Below the pieces are notes generated by a model that was given only the letters and a program-made list of their open reading frames with translations, searched no databases and was not told the origin of the DNA. DNA of 64,000 nucleotides. It comes from CAZBYL01 sp964522805. Lineage in GTDB: Bacteria > Synergistota > Synergistia > Synergistales > Synergistaceae. Each line of letters starts with the position of its first letter. Position 1 is the stretch's first letter. The position numbers and the translations under genes were made by a program. Shown here one piece after another: positions 35,080-45,034 of the stretch. The stretch covers positions 6,693 to 70,692 of the forward strand of contig CAZFWP010000001.1 in assembly GCA_964522805.1 (NCBI GenBank), given 5' to 3'.

Positions 35080-35150
35080 ACCGCATTACCTTTTGCCGTA
35101 CTGATTTGCCGATTTATGCGAAAAATAGTAAGCTCTTTGGCAAAAGTCCT

Positions 35151-38100
35151 TTAGCCGGCGGCGAGTTTGTTGGTTCTTTTAAGATATTTCGCCGGGATGG
35201 GATAGTCCAGCTTCCAAGTGACATTCATCGGCTTGCTGCCCTCATGTTTTAGGTATTCCACAGGGCCAAGATAGGTGTATGGAGCCGTGCCGGAGATATC
35301 TTTTCTGTATTCTCTGACAAAGAGCAGCACCTTGCCGCCGGTGATTCGCTGGTTTATATACCTCTCCCCCGTCGCCGAATTCTCTGAGGTTAGGCTCTGG
35401 CTCTGCCAATGGAACAGCTCCGCATTGATGGAGTAGTCGTCATACATCGTGGTCGGAGAATAATCTTTTTCCGACTTATTCAGAGTTACCCAAAGCAGAT
35501 CAGTTTTTTTCTGCGGCAGATATTTGACTCCTTCACGTACACTTGCAGGGTTAAGATGATCCATGGCTATCAGTATCTGGTTCTTTGTGTAGGAACAGTG
35601 TAGTTCCAGCGGACATTCGTAGCCTAGGTTAGCGTCCTCGCCGACAACATCAATATTATCATCGTTATAACGCAGCAGAGCCAATGTCTCTTGAAGCATC
35701 ACGGGAGAGTTCATCAATTCATCCAGTATATCACCGATTTTTTCATAACTGCGCGGCACCGCTTCTGCGGGGAGAAGCGTGTGGTAGAACATTTGCAGCA
35801 TCTTTTTTTCGTTTTCGGGGAGCGTACTAAAATCAACGGGCGCTCCTTCCAAAAGATGCGTGATAAATGTCAGCCATTTGTGAGAGTTGATTGCGCATAA
35901 GCGCGGGAAAGCTTTAGTCATCATCATCTCCGCCGGCTCGCAGTAATCGGCAGTCAAACCTGCTCTGACACACAGGCGCGAAAAGCTGTTTTCCCGCAGA
36001 TAGATGGTTCGCACGTCCAAATGGTAGTAATTGGTAAAATTGGTGATTGTCAGCGGCAGTCCGCTCTCATCAGCAAAAGAACGCAGTCTCTCTATCAGCC
36101 CAGCGGTGGAATTGAAGGACTGCTTGATATTTTCCAAGATATACTCTGCGGCCTTCCGTTCCAATTGTATGTAACAACCCTTGGGAAGCGAGACAAATCC
36201 CTCTTTTATCTCTTTGCGGACACTGAGATCTGTACGCGCAAGCAGTGCGGAGAATTTATCCTCAAAATTATATTTATGGTTGGCATGCCCAATAAAGTCA
36301 AGTACAGTGAGGCATTCTTTGTTTTCACAACGACGCAGCCCACGCCCAAGCTGCTGCAAAAAGACGGTTAAACTCTCAGTCGGACGCAGAAAGAGGACTG
36401 TGTTTATCTCGGGGATATCAATTCCCTCATTGTAGAGGTCAACGACAAAGATAAAACGGTATCTGCCGCAGACAAGGTCTCTCTTGGCTTCTTCTCTCAC
36501 TGAATCAGAAGTGTCTCCATGCAAGGCTGCAGAGGTAATGCCCTGTTTATTGAAGAAATCCGCCATAAATTGCGCATGTTTGACGGAGACACAAAAACCC
36601 AGTCCCTTAACCTCGTTAATATCGGTAACGTATTTATTGACCGCGGCAATAATATCAGCGGCGCGTCTGTCGGCGATTACGCCTTGCAGTGAGTAAAGGT
36701 TTGAGAGCTCCGTTTTATCATAACCGCCCCTCACCCAGCGCAGCGCGCTTAGGTCAGCCTCGTCAGAAACGCCGAAATATTGAAAGGGCGAGAGCAGTTT
36801 ACGTTCAATCGCTTCGGGCAGGCGAATCTCCGCAGCTATTCTATTATCAAAATACTCAAGCACACTTCGCCCATCCATTCTTTCCGGAGTGGCAGTAAGT
36901 CCCAAAAGTATTTGCGGACGGTAATATTGCAGCAGTTTTTGGTATGTCGGCGCAGCCGCATGGTGAAATTCGTCTACGATGATAAAATCATAATAATCCT
37001 CAGAGGTTAGGGAGGTCATATCCACAGAGTTAAAGCTTTGTATGGACATAAAGAGATGTTCAATACTGTCAGGTTTGTGGTTTCCCACATATAGCTGTCC
37101 AAAGTTAGCGTCTTTCAGAACCCCGCGGAAGCAGCACACGCTTTGCGTCAATATTTCTTCCCTGTGGGCGATAAAGAGCAGCCTGCATGGGCTGAGAGGG
37201 TTTTCTTTGACATAACGTTTGTAGTCAAAAGCGGAGATAACTGTTTTTCCCGTCCCCGTGGCGGCGACGATTAAATTACGCATGCGTTTGTGTATTCTGC
37301 GCTCCGCGGCGATTTCTTCAAGGATTTCCTGCTGGTAGGAATATGGCTCGATATCAAAACCATATGAAGAAAAACTTAAGAGGCCAACGTTTTTTTCAGC
37401 GTTCAAAGCCTTCTCAAGTTTTGCTCTGTCCGCACTGCGGTATAGCGTGAAGTCAGGGGAATTCCAGTAGCTGTCGAAGGTCGCAGCGATTTTTCTAATC
37501 GTTTGCGGCATATCTTTTTGGGTGACTTTTAAGTTCCACTCCAAACCGCTGGACATCGCCGCATTTGAAAGATTCGACGAGCCAATGTAGGCGGTCGTAA
37601 AACCGCTCTCGCGCGCAAACATGTAGGCTTTGGCGTGAAGGCGTGTGACGGTTGTGTCATAGGAAAGCATTATTTCTGTATTGGGGAGAGCCGCCAGCTC
37701 TTCCACGGCTTTTACATCTGTCGCCCCCATATAGGAGGTTGTAATCACCCGCAAACGTCCGCCGCGTGCGGTAAATTCACGCAGCTCGCTGATTATCAGT
37801 CTCAAACCGCTCCATTTAATGAAGGAGACCAGCATATCAATATTATCACAGGAAACGATCTCTTTCTTTAGCTCCGTAAACATCTGCGGTTCATTGACAG
37901 AACCGGTGAAAAGCGAACTCTCCGCCAAGGAGGTCTGCGGACGCGGTATCGGCGCGTCGGGACGAAGAGCATAGATGCTGTTCCTCATATTGATGAAGGC
38001 TAAGAGTTCTTCCGCACTTTCATCTACTGCCATCTCGGAAAAATCTTCTCCTACAGCTTCCGCCGTAACCGCCTCAACAATTTTGTTGACAAAGGCGACA

Positions 38101-38312
38101 CGCTCATGGAGAGTTTTCGTCTCGTCTTCACACTCAACATAAGTGAGAGCCTTATACACTACCTCTGAGAGGTATTTTGCTAATATCACCGCTGATTCGG
38201 CCGCATCTATTTTTACGGTGCGCACAATCTTGTCCGCCGCAGCGTCCAGCTCTTTGCGAAGCACCTTATTAATTATCTGCTCGTATAGACCGCTTTTGAG
38301 AGTCACTCCCAC
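35151..38312 (-). CDS. PLD-nuclease-like / superfamily 2 helicase / DUF3427 protein
   Basis: A 1053-residue protein in three parts. Residues ~140-290 form a single phospholipase-D-like domain with HAK (H226, K228) and GSSNLS (243-248). Residues ~320-690 form a superfamily 2 helicase with Walker A ATGTGKT (351-357), DEFH (447-450), GLTATPERMDG and QQLGRGLRR. The C-terminal ~300 residues match DUF3427, including EYLKHEGSKPMNVTWKLDYPIPAKYL. Such proteins act on nucleic acid and are often found among defence or DNA-repair genes; the function of this one is not known. It stands alone. The GTG at 38312 has GGAGGCGG upstream; a second in-frame GTG is six bases later. Confidence 0.85.
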   Translation of the reverse strand: MGVTLKSGLYEQIINKVLRKELDAAADKIVRTVKIDAAESAVILAKYLSEVVYKALTYVECEDETKTLHERVAFVNKIVEAVTAEAVGEDFSEMAVDESAEELLAFINMRNSIYALRPDAPIPRPQTSLAESSLFTGSVNEPQMFTELKKEIVSCDNIDMLVSFIKWSGLRLIISELREFTARGGRLRVITTSYMGATDVKAVEELAALPNTEIMLSYDTTVTRLHAKAYMFARESGFTTAYIGSSNLSNAAMSSGLEWNLKVTQKDMPQTIRKIAATFDSYWNSPDFTLYRSADRAKLEKALNAEKNVGLLSFSSYGFDIEPYSYQQEILEEIAAERRIHKRMRNLIVAATGTGKTVISAFDYKRYVKENPLSPCRLLFIAHREEILTQSVCCFRGVLKDANFGQLYVGNHKPDSIEHLFMSIQSFNSVDMTSLTSEDYYDFIIVDEFHHAAAPTYQKLLQYYRPQILLGLTATPERMDGRSVLEYFDNRIAAEIRLPEAIERKLLSPFQYFGVSDEADLSALRWVRGGYDKTELSNLYSLQGVIADRRAADIIAAVNKYVTDINEVKGLGFCVSVKHAQFMADFFNKQGITSAALHGDTSDSVREEAKRDLVCGRYRFIFVVDLYNEGIDIPEINTVLFLRPTESLTVFLQQLGRGLRRCENKECLTVLDFIGHANHKYNFEDKFSALLARTDLSVRKEIKEGFVSLPKGCYIQLERKAAEYILENIKQSFNSTAGLIERLRSFADESGLPLTITNFTNYYHLDVRTIYLRENSFSRLCVRAGLTADYCEPAEMMMTKAFPRLCAINSHKWLTFITHLLEGAPVDFSTLPENEKKMLQMFYHTLLPAEAVPRSYEKIGDILDELMNSPVMLQETLALLRYNDDNIDVVGEDANLGYECPLELHCSYTKNQILIAMDHLNPASVREGVKYLPQKKTDLLWVTLNKSEKDYSPTTMYDDYSINAELFHWQSQSLTSENSATGERYINQRITGGKVLLFVREYRKDISGTAPYTYLGPVEYLKHEGSKPMNVTWKLDYPIPAKYLKRTNKLAAG

Positions 38313-38572
38313 GCCGCCGCCTCCAGACTGTTATCCGATACGCCAGTATCAGTGAATGTATGAACATATTTAATCAGCAGAGCCCGCCCTCCGCAAAAGC
38401 ACTGTACAGCATTAAACACAGCACAGCAGAATTATAAAAAAAGCAGTTTAATCTTTTTGCTTGAGTGGTAACGCGCGGTATCTTTGATGAAAGCTCCAAC
38501 ACTGTAATAAATATTGCGCCGATAAAATATCTTCCCTTTATCCGAATAAGTAACGACAGCAAACTCTTTTTG

Positions 38573-39907
38573 CTATATTACATTGCCAAAATCATTATCA
38601 TCATCTAAGTCAGCAACACCATCGCAAGTTAGAATACCATTATAGTATCTCTGCGGGTATACAGTCGTCAAAGAGGCTGGCATCGTGCCGTCATCTTTAG
38701 CTGACACCCTGACATAGTGGGGAGTTAGCCCTCTGATGACTCCGCCGTTACGCTCTTCCACCAGTATTTCCGATTCCGTATTAATCCAGCGCAGGCAATA
38801 CCGACGATGAAGCTCTTCCGCGGCTGCTAAAGCCTCTGCCACCCTCTCGTGCACCGTATTTTCCGGCGGCAGCGTCATCTTCGCGGCATCAGTTCCCTCC
38901 CTCGGAGAGTAGGGGAAGACATGTACCTTGCCAAAGGCGGTCTCTTTGATAAAGTCCATACTGTTTTTAAAAGCAGCGTCATCTTCTCCGGGAAATCCAA
39001 CCATTAGGTCTGTGCTGATGTGCAAATCATCTCCGAGATGCTTTCTGGCGCGATCTGCCATTTTTTTAAATCCGGCGCTGTCGTAGCCACGTCTCATTAA
39101 ATTCAAAACTCCATCATCGCCGCTTTGAAGCGGCATGTGAAGGTGTCTGCAAAATGCCGGAATCTCCGCCAAAGCTTCAAGCAAAGCATCGTTTACGGCA
39201 AAGGGCTCTATCGAGCCAAAGCGCAGCCTACGCAAACCTTTTATTGAGCCAATAAGGCGCACTAATCGTGGCAGGTTGTCGTACAGACCTATGTGTACAC
39301 CGGTAAGGACAATTTCCGGACAACCGGATGCGACAATTCTTTCCGCTTCTTTTACCGTTTCGCCAAGGTCTCGGGAGACTGGGTTGCCCCTCACATAGGG
39401 AACTATGCAGTAGCTGCAGTAATGGTTACAGCCGTCCTGAACTTTGAGAAAAGCTCTTGTGTGCAGACGCGGACGGTCTAGGGTTAAACTGTCCCATGAT
39501 GGCTCTGCGAGGATGTCCTCAGGCAGCAGCACCGAAAAGGCGTCGGCTTTGCTGTTTTGCAAATATTCGTGAGCAAGCTGCGGGATAAGGTGCTTGAGCC
39601 TATTGCCGACGACAATATCCAATCCCAGAGCGCATCTCTCTTCTTCGTTAATTTTTTGAGCATAGCAGCCGCAGGCTATTATTAAAGATTCAGGGCGCTC
39701 TCGTCTGATTCTGCGAATGAGTTTACGGCACTTGCGGTCAGCTTGAGCTGTAATTGTACAGGAGACAATGACGGTTATGTCCGCGGATTTCTCGTCATAA
39801 ACGGCTCCCGCCGCTTCCAATGCAGCAGCAATCGCCTCTCCCTCATACTGGTTGGTACGGCAGCCCTGTATAATTATTGAAAATGTTTTATCTGCTAATA
39901 TTCCCAT
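38573..39907 (-). CDS. mtaB: tRNA t6A37 methylthiotransferase MtaB
   Basis: A 444-residue radical SAM methylthiotransferase: N-terminal UPF0004 domain with three cluster Cys (C16, C50, C81), radical SAM CNHYCSYC (C160, C164, C167), and a C-terminal TRAM-like domain. MtaB adds a methylthio group to t6A at position 37 of ANN-decoding tRNAs. MtaB is chosen over MiaB/RimO from the GCRTNQYEGEAIAAAL start and INPCTITAQAD-like context (here SCTITAQADRKCRK). The ATG at 39907 follows the RsmE stop closely. The gene ends an operon prmA-rsmE-mtaB. Confidence 0.9.
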   Translation of the reverse strand: MGILADKTFSIIIQGCRTNQYEGEAIAAALEAAGAVYDEKSADITVIVSCTITAQADRKCRKLIRRIRRERPESLIIACGCYAQKINEEERCALGLDIVVGNRLKHLIPQLAHEYLQNSKADAFSVLLPEDILAEPSWDSLTLDRPRLHTRAFLKVQDGCNHYCSYCIVPYVRGNPVSRDLGETVKEAERIVASGCPEIVLTGVHIGLYDNLPRLVRLIGSIKGLRRLRFGSIEPFAVNDALLEALAEIPAFCRHLHMPLQSGDDGVLNLMRRGYDSAGFKKMADRARKHLGDDLHISTDLMVGFPGEDDAAFKNSMDFIKETAFGKVHVFPYSPREGTDAAKMTLPPENTVHERVAEALAAAEELHRRYCLRWINTESEILVEERNGGVIRGLTPHYVRVSAKDDGTMPASLTTVYPQRYYNGILTCDGVADLDDDNDFGNVI

Positions 39908-39908
39908 T

Positions 39909-40634
39909 TTAAATTCCGTTCTCCGATACATTGAGTGCGAACCATGAACATGCGGCTGCTACAGCGGTACTGGCACGGAGGATTCTTTTGCCTAGACTCA
40001 CAGGGATAAAATCTTTATCCAAAAGAAGTCTACTCTCTTCCGATGTCCAGTCCCCTTCAGGTCCTATGGCGACAGACAGTTTATCCGTTTCCCGCAAAGA
40101 TTTGAGGGGCAGTGCGGACGGTGCGAGCAGCGCCGCATATTTAACCCGCGGCAGAGAATTAAAGTTAAATTTGCTAAGGGTGCAGGGTGCAGTCAAATAC
40201 GGCGGGCGAGCTGAGCCGGCCTGCTTAGTGGCCTCATCCAAAATTTTGCGCCAGCGAACCATTTTTTCATCAAGTTTTTTGCCCTCGTAACGAGGAACAG
40301 AACGCTCACAAGCAAGCAAGTGAATGGTATGCACACCGATTTCCGCCGAAAAACGCAGCGCATCGTCAAACTGTTCATTTTTCAGCAGGGCCAGCAAGAG
40401 GTGTATTTCAGGCACCATCAGCGGCTCCCGCTCACGAGAGACCTCCTCGGCAAGAAATGCGTCCCCTTCACAAAGCAGCTTCAGCTCCAACCGCTCTCCA
40501 TTAAGCAGCCCTTCTACTAAAGAGCCGCTGCAGCAGCGGCGCACCCGTACAAGATGGTGCGCCTGCTCAGCATCTATCAGCCACTTATTATCTGATTTAA
40601 CGCAGCTCTCAAGCCGAAGTCTTGGCAGCGACAC
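39909..40634 (-). CDS. rsmE: 16S rRNA m3U1498 methyltransferase RsmE
   Basis: A 241-residue SPOUT methyltransferase: an N-terminal PUA-like part (HHLVRVRRCCSG) and a C-terminal knot with the SAM-binding AIGPEGDWTSEE and SLGKRILRASTA motifs. It methylates U1498 of 16S rRNA. It overlaps prmA by 26 bases if the GTG at 40634 is used. Confidence 0.92.
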   Translation of the reverse strand: MSLPRLRLESCVKSDNKWLIDAEQAHHLVRVRRCCSGSLVEGLLNGERLELKLLCEGDAFLAEEVSREREPLMVPEIHLLLALLKNEQFDDALRFSAEIGVHTIHLLACERSVPRYEGKKLDEKMVRWRKILDEATKQAGSARPPYLTAPCTLSKFNFNSLPRVKYAALLAPSALPLKSLRETDKLSVAIGPEGDWTSEESRLLLDKDFIPVSLGKRILRASTAVAAACSWFALNVSENGI

Positions 40635-41481
40635 CCCACCATTCTCCCTTCACAAGCTCTTTTACGACAACCATTTTGGCGGCGGAGAGAGCTTCAAGGA
40701 AGATTGAACGTTCCTTTTCCAGCATTCCGGAAAATATTCCCAGCCCCTTGGAACCAATCACCGCGGGAACATCCGCGACCATCGAAGAGAGCGGGTCTAT
40801 AAGGATATTAGCCGTCAGAATATCCGCAGTATGGCCAAAATCCTTAAGCAAATCTCCCGTGCGCAAGTCAATCTTTCCCAAGTCCAGATCGTTCAGCTCA
40901 AAATTTTTGCGGACTTCTTCAATTACAGTTGGGTCGATATCGCGGGCATAAGCCTTCTCCGCCCCCATCTTGAGAGAGCATATTGTCAATATACCTGACC
41001 CTGTGCCAATATCGGCAGTTGTCATTCCAGGGCGGATAAACTCTTCAAGAAGTTCAAGCACTATCTGAGTACTCTCGTGATAACCTGTACCAAAAGCACT
41101 GCCAGGGTTAATATAGAGGGGCATTCTATCCTTTGGCTCTGTGCCTCTGTGCCAAGGAGCCAGCACTACCAAGCCTTTGCCCACAGGAAGCGGAGGAAAG
41201 GCCTCTTCAGCAGCCACATTCCAGGGCTGGTTCTCAATTTTCCCGAAATCTTCTATACAGACTGAAGACCATTCTTTCATCGCTTCAAGCAGAGACTTTT
41301 TCCAAAAGGACAGGTCTTCATTGCTTCTGTAGTACATCCTCAGACGCGCACCGCCTGTGGGAAGCTCTTGGAGTTCTGTGCCGATGCTCCCAGTTATGTC
41401 AGCCAGCGAGAATAGAGTGTCGTCCTCTCCTGTGTTAGCTGAAATGGTAATGTACCACCAATAGCTATCATTTGTGTTCAT
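40609..41481 (-). CDS. prmA: Ribosomal protein L11 methyltransferase
   Basis: A 290-residue PrmA with the SAM motif TADIGTGSGILTICSLKMGA (~138-157), the GSAFGTGYHEST substrate-side stretch and TANILIDPL (catalytic-site NxxxxPL type). It methylates ribosomal protein L11. The pairing prmA-rsmE is common in bacteria. The ATG has GGAG about eight bases upstream. Confidence 0.93.
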   Translation of the reverse strand: MNTNDSYWWYITISANTGEDDTLFSLADITGSIGTELQELPTGGARLRMYYRSNEDLSFWKKSLLEAMKEWSSVCIEDFGKIENQPWNVAAEEAFPPLPVGKGLVVLAPWHRGTEPKDRMPLYINPGSAFGTGYHESTQIVLELLEEFIRPGMTTADIGTGSGILTICSLKMGAEKAYARDIDPTVIEEVRKNFELNDLDLGKIDLRTGDLLKDFGHTADILTANILIDPLSSMVADVPAVIGSKGLGIFSGMLEKERSIFLEALSAAKMVVVKELVKGEWWGVAAKTSA

Positions 41482-41590
41482 AAGCTCAGCTCCTTTGCTG
41501 ATGTCGCAATTAGTTTATTGTAACCCATAAATTAAAGGAGCGCACCGTAATCTTCTGTGTCATTCGTATTAAAATAAGTTTTTATTACAA

Positions 41591-41624
41591 CAAAGTCCCC
41601 TCCGCATCAGCAGAGGGGACTTTG
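41591..41624 (-). terminator. Terminator after liv operon 2
   Basis: CAAAGTCCCCTC (41591-41602) and GAGGGGACTTTG (41613-41624) form a perfect 12-bp stem ~20 bases after the livF stop. T-rich sequence follows on both strands. Confidence 0.75.
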
Positions 41625-41644
41625 TTTAATACATGTATATGATT

Positions 41645-42376
41645 TTATTTCTTTTTACCGCCAAGATATGCAGCTTCAATCTCCGGATTCTTAAGCAAAT
41701 CGGGGGAGTTGCCTTCCATGGTAATCTTACCGGTTTGGAGAACATAGGCGCGGTGAGAGAGCAGCAGCGCCTTGCGGGCGTTCTGCTCGACAATAAGAAT
41801 CGTCATTCCGAGGAGCTTATTAACCTCTGTCAGTTCTTTAAAAATTTCGTTAATAATGATCGGTGCCAGACCCAAAGAAGGTTCGTCAAGCAAAAGAACC
41901 CTCGGCTGAGCCATCAGCGCGCGTCCTATTGCCAACATCTGCTGTTCACCGCCGGAGAGAGTCCCTGCATATTGATTGTGACGTTCTTTGAGGCGGGGGA
42001 AAAGGTGGTAAACCTTTTCAAGCTGCTCAGCGATAGCACTTCTGTCTTCCAGAGGAAAAGCACCCATTTCAAGGTTTTCGTATACAGTTAGAGGAGCAAA
42101 GACCTTTCTTCCTTCAGGAGAAAGACTGACCCCTGCTTTAACTATCTGATAACTCTTGGTGGGCAGAGGTATACCGTCAAGGAGAACCTCTCCACCTGCG
42201 CGGGGAACAGCACCAACGATAGCACTCATCATCGTGGACTTACCGGCGCCGTTAGCACCGATAACCGCAACTATCTCTCCGGTATAGACGTCAAGGTCAG
42301 CACCCTTCAAAGCCTGGATGGCTCCGTAGTTTACTGTCAGGTTCTTAATAGAGAGGATAGGTTTTCTCTCTTCCAT
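41645..42376 (-). CDS. livF: Branched-chain amino acid ABC transporter ATPase LivF (operon 2)
   Basis: A 243-residue LivF with Walker A GANGAGKST, signature LSGGEQQMLAIGRALM and SLGLAPIIINEIF. It is a paralogue of the gene at ~24.5-25.2 kb. The C-terminus adds a Lys-rich tail. It starts three bases after livG and ends the operon. Confidence 0.93.
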   Translation of the reverse strand: MEERKPILSIKNLTVNYGAIQALKGADLDVYTGEIVAVIGANGAGKSTMMSAIVGAVPRAGGEVLLDGIPLPTKSYQIVKAGVSLSPEGRKVFAPLTVYENLEMGAFPLEDRSAIAEQLEKVYHLFPRLKERHNQYAGTLSGGEQQMLAIGRALMAQPRVLLLDEPSLGLAPIIINEIFKELTEVNKLLGMTILIVEQNARKALLLSHRAYVLQTGKITMEGNSPDLLKNPEIEAAYLGGKKK

Positions 42377-42379
42377 AGC

Positions 42380-43147
42380 CTATTCCTCCTCTCCGAGATA
42401 TGCTTTGAGAACTTCTGGATGGTTCTGAATATACTCCGGGTCGCCCTCAGCTATTTTGGCACCAAAGTTCATACAGACAATGTGAGGGCAGATAGCCATA
42501 ACCATATCCATATGGTGCTCAATCAAAAGAATCGTCAGGTTAAAATCTTTGTGTATACCTGTTATCAAAGTATTGAGCTGCTCGACTTCTTCCGCGTTCA
42601 TGCCGGCGGCGGGCTCGTCAAGAAGCAGAAGTTCCGGGCCGAGGGAGATTGCGCGGGCAATCTCCAAACGCCGCTGAAGTCCATATGGAAGAGTACCTGC
42701 GGCCTGATTCGCTCTGTCAGCAAGTCCGACTCTCTCAAGAAGCTCCATGCTCTCTTTGCGAGCAGCAGCCTCTTTGCTCCTCCAGCGTCCCAGATGGCTT
42801 ACAGCCTCAAAAAACCCGTATTCATAATGCTGCTGTGCTGCTGTCATAACATTCTCCAGCACTGTGGAGGCTGCGAAAAGCCTGAGGTTTTGGAATGTAC
42901 GGGCGATGCCCAATGAAATGACCTGGAATGTTTTTAGTTTGTTGATATTCTTCCCTTTAAATTCAATTTCACCGTTCGTCACATCATAAACACCGGTAAT
43001 AAGGTTGAAGATAGTAGTCTTGCCGGCGCCGTTCGGACCGATAAGTCCTGCAAGCTCACCCTTTTCGATAGAAAAGGTCATATCTTTAACAGCCTGGACG
43101 CCTCCAAAGGCTTTGTTGACGCTTTTTAGTTCGAGAACAGCAGCCAT
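42380..43147 (-). CDS. livG: Branched-chain amino acid ABC transporter ATPase LivG (operon 2)
   Basis: A 255-residue LivG with Walker A GPNGAGKTT, ARTFQNLRLF, Walker B LLLLDEPAAGMNAEE and the C-terminal HPEVLKAYLGEEE. Shares base 43147 with the LivM stop. Confidence 0.94.
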   Translation of the reverse strand: MAAVLELKSVNKAFGGVQAVKDMTFSIEKGELAGLIGPNGAGKTTIFNLITGVYDVTNGEIEFKGKNINKLKTFQVISLGIARTFQNLRLFAASTVLENVMTAAQQHYEYGFFEAVSHLGRWRSKEAAARKESMELLERVGLADRANQAAGTLPYGLQRRLEIARAISLGPELLLLDEPAAGMNAEEVEQLNTLITGIHKDFNLTILLIEHHMDMVMAICPHIVCMNFGAKIAEGDPEYIQNHPEVLKAYLGEEE

Positions 43148-44031
43148 TAGTTAACGCCCTCCTCTGTTGAGACCGTCTTCTTTTTACGAGAGAAGACACC
43201 TTTAATATAATCTTTTGTAAGTTCGCTGGTGCCCATAATTCCTTCAGGACGAAGAACCATGACAAGAACCAAAACCAGTCCATAAACAAGCATACGATAC
43301 TGTGAAATCGGGCGGAAAACTTCTGTGACCAGTGTCAGAATTGTTGTGCCAATAAGGCAGCCGCTCATTGAGCCGAGTCCGCCGAAAACGACGACAGAGA
43401 CAAGCTCCGTGGATTTCGCCATGTCAAACATGACCGGCTGAATGAAGGACATGAACCCTCCAAGAAGGGCCCCTGAGACACCGCAGTAAAAACCCGATAT
43501 CGCTAAGCTGAATACTCGGAATCTGGCTGTGTTAAAACCTAGCAGTGAAGCGGCTACATAGTCGTCACGACAGGCCTTAAAGGCACGCCCGTAACTGCTA
43601 TTTACCAGGAAGAACATCGCCACCCCCATGATTAGCAGAAAAGCAAGAGCAACAGGCATAGTTGTATATGCGTCTATTCCCGGATAACCGCGGGCTCCGC
43701 GTGTGACACCTTCCCAGTTTTCAATTATCAGTCTGATTGCTTCTCCAAGTCCCAGAGAAGCAATGGTGTAGTAGTCGCCTACAAGCTTCAATGTCGGAAT
43801 ACCGATAAGGTATGCGAAGACCATCGCCAATAGTCCTCCGGCGATAATAGCCGGAATGAAATGAACTCCGTATTCGACAGTGAGAATTGCCGTAGTGTAA
43901 GCCCCAATTGCCATATAACCTGCATGACCTAGCGTGAATATTCCGGTAAATCCTGTAAAAAGAGATACACCGAGAGCAGCAATGCAGTTAATAGCAAGGA
44001 GCGTGATTATACCTGTTGCGTAACCGTCCAT
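43147..44031 (-). CDS. livM: Branched-chain amino acid ABC transporter permease LivM (operon 2)
   Basis: A 294-residue membrane permease with GFTGIFTLGHAGYMAIGAYT, GDYYTIASLGLGEAIRLI and the late GGLGSMSGCLIGT loop. About 50 residues shorter than its operon 1 paralogue, mainly at the N-terminus. It follows LivH by nine bases. Confidence 0.93.
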   Translation of the reverse strand: MDGYATGIITLLAINCIAALGVSLFTGFTGIFTLGHAGYMAIGAYTTAILTVEYGVHFIPAIIAGGLLAMVFAYLIGIPTLKLVGDYYTIASLGLGEAIRLIIENWEGVTRGARGYPGIDAYTTMPVALAFLLIMGVAMFFLVNSSYGRAFKACRDDYVAASLLGFNTARFRVFSLAISGFYCGVSGALLGGFMSFIQPVMFDMAKSTELVSVVVFGGLGSMSGCLIGTTILTLVTEVFRPISQYRMLVYGLVLVLVMVLRPEGIMGTSELTKDYIKGVFSRKKKTVSTEEGVN

Positions 44032-44040
44032 CTGAAAAAC

Positions 44041-44931
44041 CTACACTTTCTCGCCGACGGATTTTCCGAACAATCCCGTCGGACGGATAATCAGTGTCAC
44101 GATGAGCAGCCCAAAGACCACGAGGTCACGGAACTGGCTGGAGATGAAGCCGGCGGTAAGCATCTCCGCCAAACCAAGGATAAGGCTGCCGACAACAGCA
44201 CCGGGAAGCGAACCCAGTCCGCCGATGACAGCGGCAACAAAAGCCTTTGTCGTAATCATACCCAGCTGAGGATATAGTGTATAGCGAACAGAGAGGAATA
44301 TGCCGCCAACGCCGGCAAGAAGCCCGGCCACAAAAAAGACGATGCCGATAAGCCTGTTAACGTTTACGCCCATCAGCCCCGCCGTTTTCAGGTTATATGA
44401 TGCGGCGCGAATGGCAAGACCCCATTTTGTCTTTGTAAGGAACAGCTGCAGCCCCACTAAGAAGACAACGGCCGTAACTAGCGAAAGAATGTCAAACGCA
44501 CTGGTTGTCGCCAGTCCGAAGAAATTTACCGGTTGAGTCGGGATTACCGGAGGAAGGGCTCTGAAACGTCCGCCGACGGTAACAACGAAGATATTCTCGA
44601 TAACGATACTCATACCCATCGAGGCAATCAGCATATAAAGTGTGATAGGCGTACGTTCACGAATTGGTTTATACGCGAGTCTTTCAACAATTACTGCCGA
44701 AAGACCGGCACCGATAAGGGCGGCAAAGGAAGCCAGCCATATATTCATTCCAAATGTTCTGAGCGCGAAATAGCAGATATAACCGCCGATGACTAGGAAT
44801 CCGCCATGTGCGAAGTTGGAGAAAAGAAGTATTGAATATACAAGAGAGTAGCCAACTGCGATAAGAGCATAAACGGAACCCAACGACAGACCGTTGATAA
44901 TCTGCTGGATAATTGAATCCAAATGAAACAC
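44041..44931 (-). CDS. livH: Branched-chain amino acid ABC transporter permease LivH (operon 2)
   Basis: A 296-residue permease with GLSLGSVYALIAVGYSLVYS and FSNFAHGGFLVIGGY near the N-terminus and the GGLGSLPGAVVGS loop. It forms the channel with LivM, and lies ~100 bases after the binding-protein gene across a hairpin. Confidence 0.93.
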   Translation of the reverse strand: MFHLDSIIQQIINGLSLGSVYALIAVGYSLVYSILLFSNFAHGGFLVIGGYICYFALRTFGMNIWLASFAALIGAGLSAVIVERLAYKPIRERTPITLYMLIASMGMSIVIENIFVVTVGGRFRALPPVIPTQPVNFFGLATTSAFDILSLVTAVVFLVGLQLFLTKTKWGLAIRAASYNLKTAGLMGVNVNRLIGIVFFVAGLLAGVGGIFLSVRYTLYPQLGMITTKAFVAAVIGGLGSLPGAVVGSLILGLAEMLTAGFISSQFRDLVVFGLLIVTLIIRPTGLFGKSVGEKV

Positions 44932-44964
44932 CTCAACCTTCCCAGAGTATTACCATTTTAGCGA

Positions 44965-44990
44965 CCCCACTTAAGGTCGAAAAAGTGGGG
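44965..44990 (-). terminator. Intercistronic hairpin between the binding-protein gene and livH (operon 2)
   Basis: CCCCACTT (44965-44972) pairs with AAGTGGGG (44983-44990). No T-run follows on the minus strand, so it is more likely a stabiliser or partial terminator. It is at the same place as the hairpin in liv operon 1. Confidence 0.5.
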
Positions 44991-45034
44991 CCTGGGGATA
45001 AATCGCCAAGCCCCTCAACAAAAAACAAACTAGC

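Noticed and set aside
38374..38562. 62-residue minus-strand frame between the helicase and mtaB genes
   Set aside because: No ribosome site and no family features; left as intergenic.
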